From assembly GCA_002392765.1 (NCBI GenBank), contig DGHT01000014.1:29239-93238 (forward strand): DNA of 64,000 nucleotides. Direction: 5' to 3'. The stretch comes from Verrucomicrobia bacterium UBA3841 (GTDB taxonomy: Bacteria; Verrucomicrobiota; Kiritimatiellia; RFP12; UBA1067). Below are positions 34,552 to 43,022 of this stretch, piece after piece. Numbering within the stretch: position 1 is the stretch's first letter; every line of letters begins with the position of its first letter. The translations under genes and the position numbers were made by a program. The notes beneath the pieces were generated by a model that was given only the letters and a program-made list of their open reading frames with translations, had not been told where the DNA came from and did no database searches.

Positions 34552-36262
34552 ATTTGTCGCTATCAACGCCTTTCAAAGTGATTTTCCTGAAGCGGCTTTC
34601 GTCTCTGTACGGCATATCAGGGTTGCCCACCCAGTACAAAGCCTTGTCCGCCCGGCCGCCGTCGTCGTCGTCATGCGCGCTTATGTTGAATCCGAATATG
34701 ACCGCCTTCTCCAACGGGGGCGGTTCGGCGAATCCGAGGCATTTCCAGGTAAAGAACAAATCGTATTCGATAAGATATCCGTTGTCCAGCGAAGTGCGCT
34801 TTACGGATCCCCTCCAATCCGTACCGAACGACTTTGGACATGAAGAACGGTCGCTCTGCGCGGCTCCGTTCGCCACAAGCACGTACTCGCCGCCGAAAAT
34901 ACGGCCCGAACCGGCCCAGAAGTCGGGATTCGAATCGTTGTCGCCGTCGAAGAAGATTTCTATATTGTCGTCGTCCCAGCTGCGGCACGTCAAATCGCCG
35001 GGCAGACAATCGTCCGTAACAAGGGCGTCGTCGCGCACGGTCGCCTTCACGCCGATGCCGTCCCTGAACCTTGCCACGCGGAAAACGAACGAGCAATCGA
35101 GGGGATTGGCGGACGTGCCGTACTCCCTGTCCCATACGCCGTTCGCGGGCTGGACGCTTTCGAGCCCGCATCCCGATATTTCCGTGTCTCCGTCAAGCTC
35201 CGTGCATACGCATCCCGAAAGCAGCGCCGAGGCGGCGAGCAGAAACGATGCGGCGGCGCGGCGCGGTTTGAAAATGGAGTAACGCCCTTTCGAAAGACAG
35301 GCGGCGGCGATCGCAAACGCCAGCGCCGGGAACAGGAACAGCTGGTAGCGTTCGGCAAGGCGCAATTCCTCCCTGTTGCGCTCTTCCGCGGCGACCTGCC
35401 TCAGGAAGCTGCGGTATATCGCGCCCAATGTCGTATCGGCCGTGCCTGCCGTCGCCAGCGGTATGTACTTGCCGCCCGATTCGCGGGCGATCGTCTCAAG
35501 AACGGAATCGTCGAGTTTCGTCGTCACCGTCCTGCCCTTGTACTGCTGGTATCCGCCTTTGCCGTCCGGAACCGGGCTCTCCGCGCGCGGATTTCCTATG
35601 CCGACGGTAAACACCGGCACCCCGCGCTTCTTCGCCTTTCTCGCGCCTTCCTCCGCTCCGCCGCGCAGGTCGCCTCCGTCGGAGACTATGATTATCGCGC
35701 TGTGGTCGGCCTTCTCGCCGTCCCTGCCGTCCATCTGTCCGATGACGTTGAGCGATTCTTCTATCGCGCTTTTGAAATCGGTTTCGCCGCGCGGCGCCGA
35801 ATCGACGGTCGTCTTTTCGAGCGTCGCCCTCAGGAACGACCTGTCCGTCGTGAGCGGACACAGCGCGACGCCCGTTCTTCTGAAGGCGACGAGCGAACAC
35901 CTGTCGCCTTCCAGCGAGTCGATTAGATCGGCGATGTCTGCCTTCGCGCGCTCCAGACGGTTGGGCCGCACGTCCTCCGCGAGCATCGATCTCGACACGT
36001 CCAGCGCGACGACCACGTTTCTGTTCGAGACCGGCTCCCTTACCGTCGTCTTGCCCCACTGCGGCCGCGCGCACGCGACGAACAGGAGGGCGAGGGAAAC
36101 CGACAGCAGAAGCAACTGAATGTGAGCCCGGCCGTTTTCCGGCGGCGCGGACGTCATGCGCAGCATCGCCTTCTCGCGCTTGGCCAGCGCGTACGCCGCC
36201 ATGAACGCGGCGAAAGGAACCGCCGCGGCGAAAAAAAGAAATGCGGGATGCGCAAAATTCAT
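34511..36262 (-). CDS. BatB-like von Willebrand A protein fused to a CBM9-like domain
   Basis: A 583-residue fusion. Residues 1-330 are a Bat-type membrane protein: helices at about 6-25 and 48-64, a VWA domain with the metal site DVSRS (88-92) and SDGGD, and a third helix at about 306-323. Then a second hydrophobic stretch with a lipobox-like end (FLLAASALLSGC, Cys at 351) leads into a C-terminal beta-domain. That domain's WDDDNIEIFFDGDNDSNPDF and GFNISAHDDDDGGR segments resemble family 9 carbohydrate-binding modules. No internal start codon precedes the second part, so it appears to be one protein. Bat proteins are linked to envelope stress; the fusion is unfamiliar to me. GGAG lies before the ATG. 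Confidence 0.8.
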   Translation of the reverse strand: MNFAHPAFLFFAAAVPFAAFMAAYALAKREKAMLRMTSAPPENGRAHIQLLLLSVSLALLFVACARPQWGKTTVREPVSNRNVVVALDVSRSMLAEDVRPNRLERAKADIADLIDSLEGDRCSLVAFRRTGVALCPLTTDRSFLRATLEKTTVDSAPRGETDFKSAIEESLNVIGQMDGRDGEKADHSAIIIVSDGGDLRGGAEEGARKAKKRGVPVFTVGIGNPRAESPVPDGKGGYQQYKGRTVTTKLDDSVLETIARESGGKYIPLATAGTADTTLGAIYRSFLRQVAAEERNREELRLAERYQLFLFPALAFAIAAACLSKGRYSIFKPRRAAASFLLAASALLSGCVCTELDGDTEISGCGLESVQPANGVWDREYGTSANPLDCSFVFRVARFRDGIGVKATVRDDALVTDDCLPGDLTCRSWDDDNIEIFFDGDNDSNPDFWAGSGRIFGGEYVLVANGAAQSDRSSCPKSFGTDWRGSVKRTSLDNGYLIEYDLFFTWKCLGFAEPPPLEKAVIFGFNISAHDDDDGGRADKALYWVGNPDMPYRDESRFRKITLKGVDSDKLSRRWQICPALGV

Positions 36263-36274
36263 TGAGATTCACTC

Positions 36275-36309
36275 CAAAAAAGCAGGGTGCGAATTTGCGC
36301 CGCACCCTG
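36275..36309 (-). terminator. intrinsic terminator of the RRM protein gene
   Basis: Perfect 9-bp stem CAGGGTGCG (36283-36291) with CGCACCCTG (36301-36309), followed on the minus strand by CTTTTTT. Confidence 0.88.
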
Positions 36310-36334
36310 TTTTTCAGCAATACCCGGAATTGTA

Positions 36335-36664
36335 TTACCAGCGGGTCTCGCGCCTGGGACCGCGGTCTCCGCCGCGGAATCCGCCGCGTCCGCCGCCGAA
36401 TCCTCCGCGACGCTCTTCGCGCGGCTTCGGCTGGGACTCGTTCACGCGCACGGTGCGCCCGTCGAGTTCGTGCCCGTTGAGAGCATCAATCGCCGCCTGC
36501 GCCTGCGCCGCGTCCGGCATCGTCACGAAGCCGAATCCCTTGCTGCGGCCGGTCATGCGATCGGTCACGACACGAACGGCGGTAACTTCGCCATACTGCG
36601 CGAACGCCGCCTTTAGTCCATCGTCGGTGGTCGCGTACGCGAGGTTACCAACATATATTTCCAT
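36335..36664 (-). CDS. RRM-type RNA-binding protein
   Basis: The 109-residue protein is a single RNA-recognition motif: RNP2 IYVGNL (residues 3-8) and RNP1 KGFGFVTM (about 42-49). A Gly/Arg-rich tail follows (GGFGGGRGGFRGGDRGP, about 86-102). Such small RRM proteins are abundant in cyanobacteria and PVC bacteria and are often cold-induced. It is monocistronic, with a strong promoter and terminator, and probably highly expressed. Confidence 0.93.
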   Translation of the reverse strand: MEIYVGNLAYATTDDGLKAAFAQYGEVTAVRVVTDRMTGRSKGFGFVTMPDAAQAQAAIDALNGHELDGRTVRVNESQPKPREERRGGFGGGRGGFRGGDRGPRRETRW

Positions 36665-36733
36665 CTTGTTTTTCCTTGAGTTTTTCTTTGCGCCGTCCCG
36701 AAAGCACCCGCCCTCTTCAGACCTTGCGCATAG

Positions 36734-36762
36734 ATTCTAACAATTATAGGGAGAATAGTCAA
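36734..36762 (-). promoter_or_regulatory. strong sigma-70 promoter of the RRM gene
   Basis: TTGACT (36757-36762), 17-bp spacer, TAGAAT (36734-36739) on the minus strand. A leader of about 63 nt follows. Confidence 0.78.
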
Positions 36763-36785
36763 CTGAAATTTTGAAAAAATATGCG

Positions 36786-37946
36786 TTAAAAGCGCGGGGT
36801 CTGCGAAATGAATGTTCTCATCGCGGCGTATATGGCGCTTGCATCGAACTCCTTTTCGGCCATTTCCCTCGCGCCGCGGCGCATTGCGGAAAGGTTCGCG
36901 CGAAGCGCCGACAGCGACATCGCGAGGCTCGCAGGATCGCCCGGCCTGTAATGGACGCCGGCGCCGTAGCGCGCGAGCAGCGCGTCGCACTCCCCTCCGA
37001 GGGAGCTTGCCACGGCAAGGCCGGCGCGCGCATAGTCGGCCAGCTTGTACGGAATGCCGACGCAGCTTTCGGGCGACATGGGCACCAGTCCGGCGTCCGC
37101 GGACGCGAGGAACCGCCCCAGCTCCGCATCTCCCAGATAGCCGCGGAACGAAACGCGCCCGTCCGCGCGCATCGACGAGGCAAGACGCTCCAGTTCCGCG
37201 CGTCTTTCCCCCTCTCCGGCTATCGCAAGCTCAAGCCCCGGGTCCATCGCCACCGCCTCGATCGCCGTGACGAGATCGTACGTCACTCCAAGACTCCCGG
37301 CGTACGCTATCTTGAGGCGGCCGCCTCCGGCCGCCCCGTCGCGGCGGAGAGGAGCCGACATGTCTATGCCGTGGTAGAATCTTTTCGCGGGACCTTTGAA
37401 ACCGTACGACCGGACGACTTCGAGAAACCGGTCGCTCACCGCGGTGACCGCATCCGCCGAACGGTAGTTCGACTTTGCGAGCTGGCGCAGGGGGAAAAGA
37501 AGGAACCCCGGAACCACGCGTTCGAAAGTCTCGGGCCAGACGTCCTGCACGTCCAGGACGAACTTCGCCCCGCACCGGCGCGCGAAAGCACCAGCCTGCC
37601 GGGCCGCCGAAAGCGGCGGCGAACTCGCCACAACGATGTCGGGCGCGTCCTTCTCCGCCTCGGCCGCCTTGCGCCAGTTGCGCGCCCACGCGACATGCGC
37701 GAGCGCGCGCTTCAGCGACACGTTTCTGGAGTATTCCGGCGACTCGACGACGGCGAGTCGGAACGGCGGCGCGGGAAAGCCGGACAGGAAAATCCGCTTG
37801 CGTTTGGCGATGTGGCTGAAATCGCACGTCCAGTACGTCACGTCGTCGCCCAGCCGGGCGAACGTCTCGCACATCGTCCAGTAGCGAAGCGGACGGTATC
37901 CCTCGCAGGGAAGGTTGTCGAAGGGGTTTACGACCCAGACTCTCAC
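36786..37946 (-). CDS. family 4 glycosyltransferase (WbuB-like)
   Basis: The 386-residue enzyme begins MRVWVVNPFDNLPCEGYRPL and has the GT-B features of WbuB-type transferases: DVQDVWPETF, AVSDRFLEVV, KIAYAGSLGVTYDLVTAI and the nucleotide-sugar site VPMSPESCVGIPYKLADYA. Likely role: adding a sugar to a surface polysaccharide from a UDP-sugar. It follows the outer-membrane protein gene by 4 nt and ends the kbl-icd run. Confidence 0.88.
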   Translation of the reverse strand: MRVWVVNPFDNLPCEGYRPLRYWTMCETFARLGDDVTYWTCDFSHIAKRKRIFLSGFPAPPFRLAVVESPEYSRNVSLKRALAHVAWARNWRKAAEAEKDAPDIVVASSPPLSAARQAGAFARRCGAKFVLDVQDVWPETFERVVPGFLLFPLRQLAKSNYRSADAVTAVSDRFLEVVRSYGFKGPAKRFYHGIDMSAPLRRDGAAGGGRLKIAYAGSLGVTYDLVTAIEAVAMDPGLELAIAGEGERRAELERLASSMRADGRVSFRGYLGDAELGRFLASADAGLVPMSPESCVGIPYKLADYARAGLAVASSLGGECDALLARYGAGVHYRPGDPASLAMSLSALRANLSAMRRGAREMAEKEFDASAIYAAMRTFISQTPRF

Positions 37947-37950
37947 GCCG

Positions 37951-39258
37951 TCAGAAGCGGTATGTGACGCCCATGCACACGCAGTGGCTGTAGGCGTTGT
38001 GCACGTGCATCTTGTGAACGGAATCGTCGTACTGGGAGTATTCGCCCTTGATGCGCTGGCTCGTGGATTCCTGGATTATCAGACCGTAGGTCAAGGCGAG
38101 TTCCCAGTCGCCGGCGTCGCTCGTCCAGACGACGCCCGTCGTCACGATATGGCGGTCGCCCACGGGAAGCATCGTGTGGTCGTAGCCGACGCGGTTGCGG
38201 CAGGGGTCCCAGTCGTACGTGTACCCCGCCATGACCTCCCAGTTGTCCGTCAGGTCGTATCCGACGCCGAAGCCCGTCCTGTACGTGTTGCGCCAGTCCA
38301 TCTTGAGTTCGTTCTCCTCGACCTTGCGCGATATCGGGTTGAAAACGTCGAATCTCAATGCGCTCATCTTGGACCACTCTATCCAGCTGACCGATCCGCC
38401 GAGGTGGAACCTGTCTATCCACAGCGCGTTGTCCCAGTTGAAGCCGGCGGTGATCTGGGCGGGCAACTGTATCGTTTCGTCGAGCTTGTTGCGGTGCGTG
38501 TCGAAGTCGGAACCCGTCCAGCGGGCGGAGCCTTTTAGTTTCGTCTTGACGCGCGAGCGGTACATGACGCCGAGGGAGAAATCGTCCGTCACGCGGTATC
38601 TCGTGCCGGCGGCGAGTCCCACGCCGACGTCATCCTCGTTGTCGGCCCGTATCCGCAGCTTGTTCCTGCCGCGCGCGGGGGCATGCAGGAATCCGTGCGA
38701 CTGCGCCATGTACATCCGGTCGACAAAACCGAAATCGCGCACCATGCGCGTCTCGAAATTCACGAATGTGAAACGCGGGCCTATGCCGAACGACCAGTTG
38801 TCCGTGATGTCGTACGACAGGACGGGCTGGATCGTGTAGCCTTCCAGGAGCGTTTCCGTGGAATCGTGCTTGAGTTCCCAATGGTTGTTGTACGCGCTGG
38901 CGAGACCGAAATCGCCGAACGCGCCGAAACCGAAGTGGAAGCCCCATGGCAGTTCCTGCGTGACGAACACGTTGGGGTAAGCGAGCCACCCGGAGTTCAT
39001 GCGCGTGTCGTGCTTCATGTCGACGCGCGCGTCGGCGCGGGGGTTCAGCATGGTCACGCCGACCGTCACGACGGTTCCCGTCAGCGATTGCATGGCTCCG
39101 GGGTTGTAGTAGACCGCCGAGGCGTTTCGCGGGTTCGCGAACACGTGTCCGCCGAACGCCGTCGAGGCCGCGTCCATTTCGTAAAGACCGAACCCGGCGC
39201 CTGCCGCGGACAGCGCCGCGGCGGACAGCGCCGCGGCGATTGCGATGCGTCTGGCCAT
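37951..39258 (-). CDS. OmpP1/FadL-family outer-membrane transport protein
   Basis: The 435-residue protein has a signal peptide (MARRIAIAAALSAAALSAAGAG) and starts the mature part with GFGLYEMDAASTAFGGHVFA. The family's N-terminal hatch region is recognisable (NASAVYYNPGAMQ). Alternating beta-strands run to the C-terminal aromatic YRF that ends many outer-membrane barrels. FadL relatives import fatty acids or other hydrophobic compounds. AAAGGAG lies before the ATG. Confidence 0.9.
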   Translation of the reverse strand: MARRIAIAAALSAAALSAAGAGFGLYEMDAASTAFGGHVFANPRNASAVYYNPGAMQSLTGTVVTVGVTMLNPRADARVDMKHDTRMNSGWLAYPNVFVTQELPWGFHFGFGAFGDFGLASAYNNHWELKHDSTETLLEGYTIQPVLSYDITDNWSFGIGPRFTFVNFETRMVRDFGFVDRMYMAQSHGFLHAPARGRNKLRIRADNEDDVGVGLAAGTRYRVTDDFSLGVMYRSRVKTKLKGSARWTGSDFDTHRNKLDETIQLPAQITAGFNWDNALWIDRFHLGGSVSWIEWSKMSALRFDVFNPISRKVEENELKMDWRNTYRTGFGVGYDLTDNWEVMAGYTYDWDPCRNRVGYDHTMLPVGDRHIVTTGVVWTSDAGDWELALTYGLIIQESTSQRIKGEYSQYDDSVHKMHVHNAYSHCVCMGVTYRF

Positions 39259-39286
39259 GCTTGCTCCTTTCTGACTGTGTTTCCGT

Positions 39287-40531
39287 TCAGGACGCGGCTA
39301 TCGCCTTTGCCAGGGCGTTTCCGAATCCGGAACATTTCACTTCCGTCGCGCCTTCCATCTGGCGCGCGAAATCGTACGTGACGGTCTTCGCGGCGATGAC
39401 CTCGTCCATGGCCTTTATGATCAGGTCCGCCGCTTCCGTCCAGCCCATGTATCTGAACATCATCTCGCCGGAAAGGATCAGCGAACCGGGATTCACCTTG
39501 TCGAGCCCCGCGTACTTGGGCGCGGTGCCGTGGGTCGCCTCGAACACCGCGACGCCTGTCGCGTAGTTTATGTTCGCCCCGGGCGCGATTCCTATGCCGC
39601 CCACCGTCGCGGCGAGCGCGTCCGACACGTAGTCGCCGTTCAGATTCAGCGTGGCGATCACGTCGTATTCCGCCGGGCGCGTCAGTATCTGCTGGAGGAA
39701 CGCGTCGCAGATGCAGTCCTTCACGACGATCGTACGCCCCGTGCGCGGGTTTTTGAATTCGCACCAGGGCCCGTCGCCGATCAATGTCGCGCCGTACTCG
39801 CGCCTCGCCAGCGCATATCCCCAGTCGCGGAACGCGCCTTCGGTGAACTTCTGGATGTTCCCCTTGTGAACGAGCGTCACCGACTTGCGGTCGTTGGCGA
39901 CGGCGTAGTCGAGCGCGGCCCTGACGAGGCGCTCCGTCCCCTCCAGGCTCACGGGTTTGATGCCTATCGACGCCGTTGCGGGGAATCTGATTTTCTTTAC
40001 GCCCATTTCCCCCAGGAGGAACGCCTTGACCTTCTCGACCTCCGGCGTTCCGTTCATCCACTCGATGCCGGCGTAGATGTCTTCCGTGTTCTCGCGGAAG
40101 ATCACCATGTCCGTGAGTTCCGGACGCTTCACCGGGGAAGGCACGCCTTTGAACCACCTGACAGGTCTGAGGCAGACGTAGAGATCGAGCTCCTGCCGCA
40201 TCGCGACGTTGATCGACCTGATGCCGCCGCCCACCGGCGTTGTCAGGGGCCCTTTTATGGACACTGTGTATTCCCTGCACGCGTCGAGCGTCTCGCGCGG
40301 CAGCCACTCGCCGGTCGCCTTGTACGCCTTTTCCCCGGCAAGGACTTCCTTCCAGAGGACTTTTCTCTTTCCGCCGTAGGCCTTCTCGACCGCCGCGTTC
40401 CACACCCGCATCGCGGCCGCCGTTATGTCGGGCCCTGTTCCGTCGCCTTCGATGTACGGAATGACCGGCGTATCCGGAACGCACAGCTTTCCGTCCGCCA
40501 TGGAAATCGCGTTGGCTTTTGAATCTGACAT
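39287..40531 (-). CDS. icd: isocitrate dehydrogenase, NADP type
   Basis: The 414-residue enzyme oxidises isocitrate to 2-oxoglutarate in the TCA cycle. Motifs: [13 protein letters not shown], the substrate loop [34 protein letters not shown] and the cofactor region [12 protein letters not shown]. It lies 34 nt after kbl, probably co-transcribed. Confidence 0.95.
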   Translation of the reverse strand: MSDSKANAISMADGKLCVPDTPVIPYIEGDGTGPDITAAAMRVWNAAVEKAYGGKRKVLWKEVLAGEKAYKATGEWLPRETLDACREYTVSIKGPLTTPVGGGIRSINVAMRQELDLYVCLRPVRWFKGVPSPVKRPELTDMVIFRENTEDIYAGIEWMNGTPEVEKVKAFLLGEMGVKKIRFPATASIGIKPVSLEGTERLVRAALDYAVANDRKSVTLVHKGNIQKFTEGAFRDWGYALARREYGATLIGDGPWCEFKNPRTGRTIVVKDCICDAFLQQILTRPAEYDVIATLNLNGDYVSDALAATVGGIGIAPGANINYATGVAVFEATHGTAPKYAGLDKVNPGSLILSGEMMFRYMGWTEAADLIIKAMDEVIAAKTVTYDFARQMEGATEVKCSGFGNALAKAIAAS

Positions 40532-40565
40532 GATTTCGCGCCCTTTCCCTTGCCGGTTCCGCAGA

Positions 40566-41744
40566 TCACGCGCGGCTTTTCGCGAAAGCCTCTATCGCGA
40601 AATCGATATCGGCCTCCGAATGCGCGGCGGACATCTGCGTGCGGATCCTCGCCTTGCCCATCGGGACGACGGGATAGAAGAAGGCCGTGGCATAGACGCC
40701 GTTCTTGTAGAGGTTCTCGCTCATCTTGACCGCGACGACCGCGTCTCCAAGCATGACGGGGACGATGGGGTGGTGTCCGGGCACAAGATCGAATCCGAGC
40801 GCGGACATTCCCTCGCGGAAGCGCTTTGCGTTCGCGTTGAGGCGAGCGCGCAGCTCCGGGCGCGTCCTGACCAGTTCGATCGCCTTGATCGACGCGGCGG
40901 CGACGGGCGGCGGAACGGCGTTCGAAAACAGATACGGCCTGGCCTTCTGGCGAAGGATGTCGACTATCTCCTGCCTCGCGGCCACATATCCGCCGGAAGC
41001 GCCGCCGAGAGCCTTGCCGAACGTGCCCGTTATGATGTCCACGCGACCGCAGACCCCGCAATCCTCGACGGATCCCGCGCCGGTCTCGCCGAGTACGCCC
41101 ACCGCGTGCGAATCGTCGACCATCACGAGCGCGGAATACTTGTCGGCGAGATCGCATATCTCCTTCAGAGGGGCGATGATGCCGTCCATCGAAAACACGC
41201 CGTCCGTCACAATCAGCTTGAACCGCGCGCCCGCCTCGTCCGCGGCCTGGAGCTGCTTTTCGAGGTCCGCCATGTCCCCGTTCGCGTAGCGGAAGCGCTT
41301 CGCCTTGCAGAGCCTGACGCCGTCGATGATCGAAGCGTGGTTGAGTGCGTCGGAGATGATCGCGTCCTCGGGTCCGAGAAGCGCCTCGAACACGCCTCCG
41401 TTCGCGTCGAAGCACGAGCCGAAAAGAATGCAGTCGTCCGTCTTGGTGAATTCGGCGACCGTGCGCTCGAGCTCCTTGTGAAGGCTGTCCGTGCCGCAGA
41501 TGAACCTGACCGATCCCATGCCGTAGCCGTACTTCGCCGTCGCCTCGCGGCTCGCTTCGATGATTTCGGGATGGTTCGCGAGCCCCAGATAGTTGTTCGC
41601 GCACATGTTCAGAAGTTTCGTCCCGTTGTCAAGCACGACGTTCGCGCCCTGCGGGGTAGCGATCGTCTTTTCAATCTTGTAGAGACTCTTCGCCTTGAGA
41701 TCCGCGATCGTCTCCTGCAGATACGCCTGGAATTTTCCGTACAT
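40566..41744 (-). CDS. kbl: glycine C-acetyltransferase (2-amino-3-ketobutyrate CoA ligase)
   Basis: The 392-residue PLP enzyme cleaves 2-amino-3-oxobutyrate with CoA into glycine and acetyl-CoA, the step after threonine dehydrogenase. [28 protein letters not shown] and the PLP lysine motif [17 protein letters not shown] are present. It follows tdh but has its own promoter and a hairpin leader. AAGGAG lies 9 nt before the ATG. Confidence 0.95.
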   Translation of the reverse strand: MYGKFQAYLQETIADLKAKSLYKIEKTIATPQGANVVLDNGTKLLNMCANNYLGLANHPEIIEASREATAKYGYGMGSVRFICGTDSLHKELERTVAEFTKTDDCILFGSCFDANGGVFEALLGPEDAIISDALNHASIIDGVRLCKAKRFRYANGDMADLEKQLQAADEAGARFKLIVTDGVFSMDGIIAPLKEICDLADKYSALVMVDDSHAVGVLGETGAGSVEDCGVCGRVDIITGTFGKALGGASGGYVAARQEIVDILRQKARPYLFSNAVPPPVAAASIKAIELVRTRPELRARLNANAKRFREGMSALGFDLVPGHHPIVPVMLGDAVVAVKMSENLYKNGVYATAFFYPVVPMGKARIRTQMSAAHSEADIDFAIEAFAKSRA

Positions 41745-41763
41745 TTTATTTTCTCCTTTGACG

Positions 41764-41782
41764 CCGCCGGATGATCCGGCGG
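41764..41782 (-). promoter_or_regulatory. hairpin in the kbl leader
   Basis: CCGCCGGAT (41764-41772) and ATCCGGCGG (41774-41782) are perfect complements separated by one base. They start about 8 nt after the -10 box, so the hairpin would occupy the very 5' end of the mRNA. Confidence 0.65.
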
Positions 41783-41790
41783 ATTGTCAT

Positions 41791-41819
41791 AGTATAGCAA
41801 ATTTGGTTCGATAGCGCAA
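41791..41819 (-). promoter_or_regulatory. sigma-70 promoter of kbl
   Basis: TTGCGC (41814-41819), 17-bp spacer, TATACT (41791-41796) on the minus strand. Confidence 0.7.
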
Positions 41820-41909
41820 CCCCGACTTTGGCGCGCCAGAGATTCCGCATCCGGGAGAGGGACGCACGCCCGCGGACGGCAGCTTCTCTTCCTCGATGTC
41901 GGGGTTCAC

Positions 41910-41953
41910 CGCCGAAAGACGGCGCATCTCCCCGGCAACCGCCGGGGGGCTAC
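41910..41953 (-). repeat. REP-like element at the end of tdh
   Basis: Minus strand: GTAG (41953-41950, containing the tdh stop codon), hairpin CCCCGGC/GCCGGGG (41947-41941 with 41936-41930), GGAGATG, then hairpin CGCCG/CGGCG (41924-41920 with 41914-41910). The order matches the array at 55.9-56.05 kb. Confidence 0.65.
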
Positions 41954-42975
41954 TCCCAGTCGAGGATCACCTTGCCGGACTTGCCGGAGATCATGGCCTC
42001 GAAACCCTTCTCGAAATCGTCGCACGTGAACCTGTGGGTTATGACGGGGCTTATGTCGAGACCGCCCTGTATCATGGCTCCCATCTTGTACCACGTTTCG
42101 AACATTTCACGTCCGTAGATGCCCTTTATCTTGAGACCTTTCCAGACGATGTGGTTCCAGTTCACCTTCGTGTCGGGGTTGTGGATTCCGAGAAGCGCGA
42201 TGCGCCCGCCGGTGTTCATCGATTCGATCATCTGGTTGAGGCACGGCGCGGCGCCGGACATTTCGAGGCCGACGTCGAAGCCTTCCACCATGCCGAGCTG
42301 CCGCATGACGTCCTCGAGCTTTTCGTTTTTGGCGTTCACCGTGCGCGTCGCGCCGAGGCGCTTGGCGAGATTGAGGCGGTAGTCGTTCACGTCGACGACC
42401 ACCACGTTGCGCGCGCCGACGTACTTGGATATGCCCGCCGCCATGATCCCTATCGGACCCGCCCCCGTGATAAGGACGTCTTCGCCTACCATGTTGAACG
42501 AAAGCGCGGTATGGGTGGCGTTGCCGAACGGGTCGAATATCGAGTATAGTTCGTCGTCGATCGAAGGATCGCAGTGCCACACGTTCGTTTCCGGTATGAC
42601 CAGATATTCCGCGAACGCGCCGTCGCGGTTCACGCCCACGCCCTTCGTCTCGCGGCAGAGGTGGCGCTGTCCGGCGCGGCAGTTGCGGCAGTGTCCGCAC
42701 ACGATGTGGCCTTCGCCGCTCACGCGCTCGCCGACCTTGACGCTCTTGACGTTCGAGCCGACGTCCACGACTTCCCCTACATACTCGTGTCCGATCGTCA
42801 GCGGCGGTTTGATCTCCTCCTGCGCCCAGGCGTTCCACTCGTAGATATGGACGTCCGTGCCGCAGATTGCGGTTTTCTTTATTTTGATCAAGACGTCGTT
42901 TATGCCCATCTCGGGCATCGGTTTCTCGACCATCTCCACCCCGCGGGCGGGGGCCGTTTTGGCTATTGCTTTCAT
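41950..42975 (-). CDS. tdh: L-threonine 3-dehydrogenase
   Basis: Starting at the ATG at 42975 ([20 protein letters not shown] upstream) gives 341 residues; the frame open further upstream is antisense to smc. The zinc alcohol dehydrogenase signature is present: catalytic Cys in [30 protein letters not shown], four structural Cys in [15 protein letters not shown], and the NAD site [11 protein letters not shown]. It oxidises threonine to 2-amino-3-oxobutyrate for Kbl. The stop codon is the TAG of a REP-like GTAG. Confidence 0.96.
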   Translation of the reverse strand: MKAIAKTAPARGVEMVEKPMPEMGINDVLIKIKKTAICGTDVHIYEWNAWAQEEIKPPLTIGHEYVGEVVDVGSNVKSVKVGERVSGEGHIVCGHCRNCRAGQRHLCRETKGVGVNRDGAFAEYLVIPETNVWHCDPSIDDELYSIFDPFGNATHTALSFNMVGEDVLITGAGPIGIMAAGISKYVGARNVVVVDVNDYRLNLAKRLGATRTVNAKNEKLEDVMRQLGMVEGFDVGLEMSGAAPCLNQMIESMNTGGRIALLGIHNPDTKVNWNHIVWKGLKIKGIYGREMFETWYKMGAMIQGGLDISPVITHRFTCDDFEKGFEAMISGKSGKVILDWE

Positions 42976-43022
42976 GTTCGATTCTCCTTTCCTGAAATTG
43001 CCGGGGAGTCCGCGGCGCCCCG

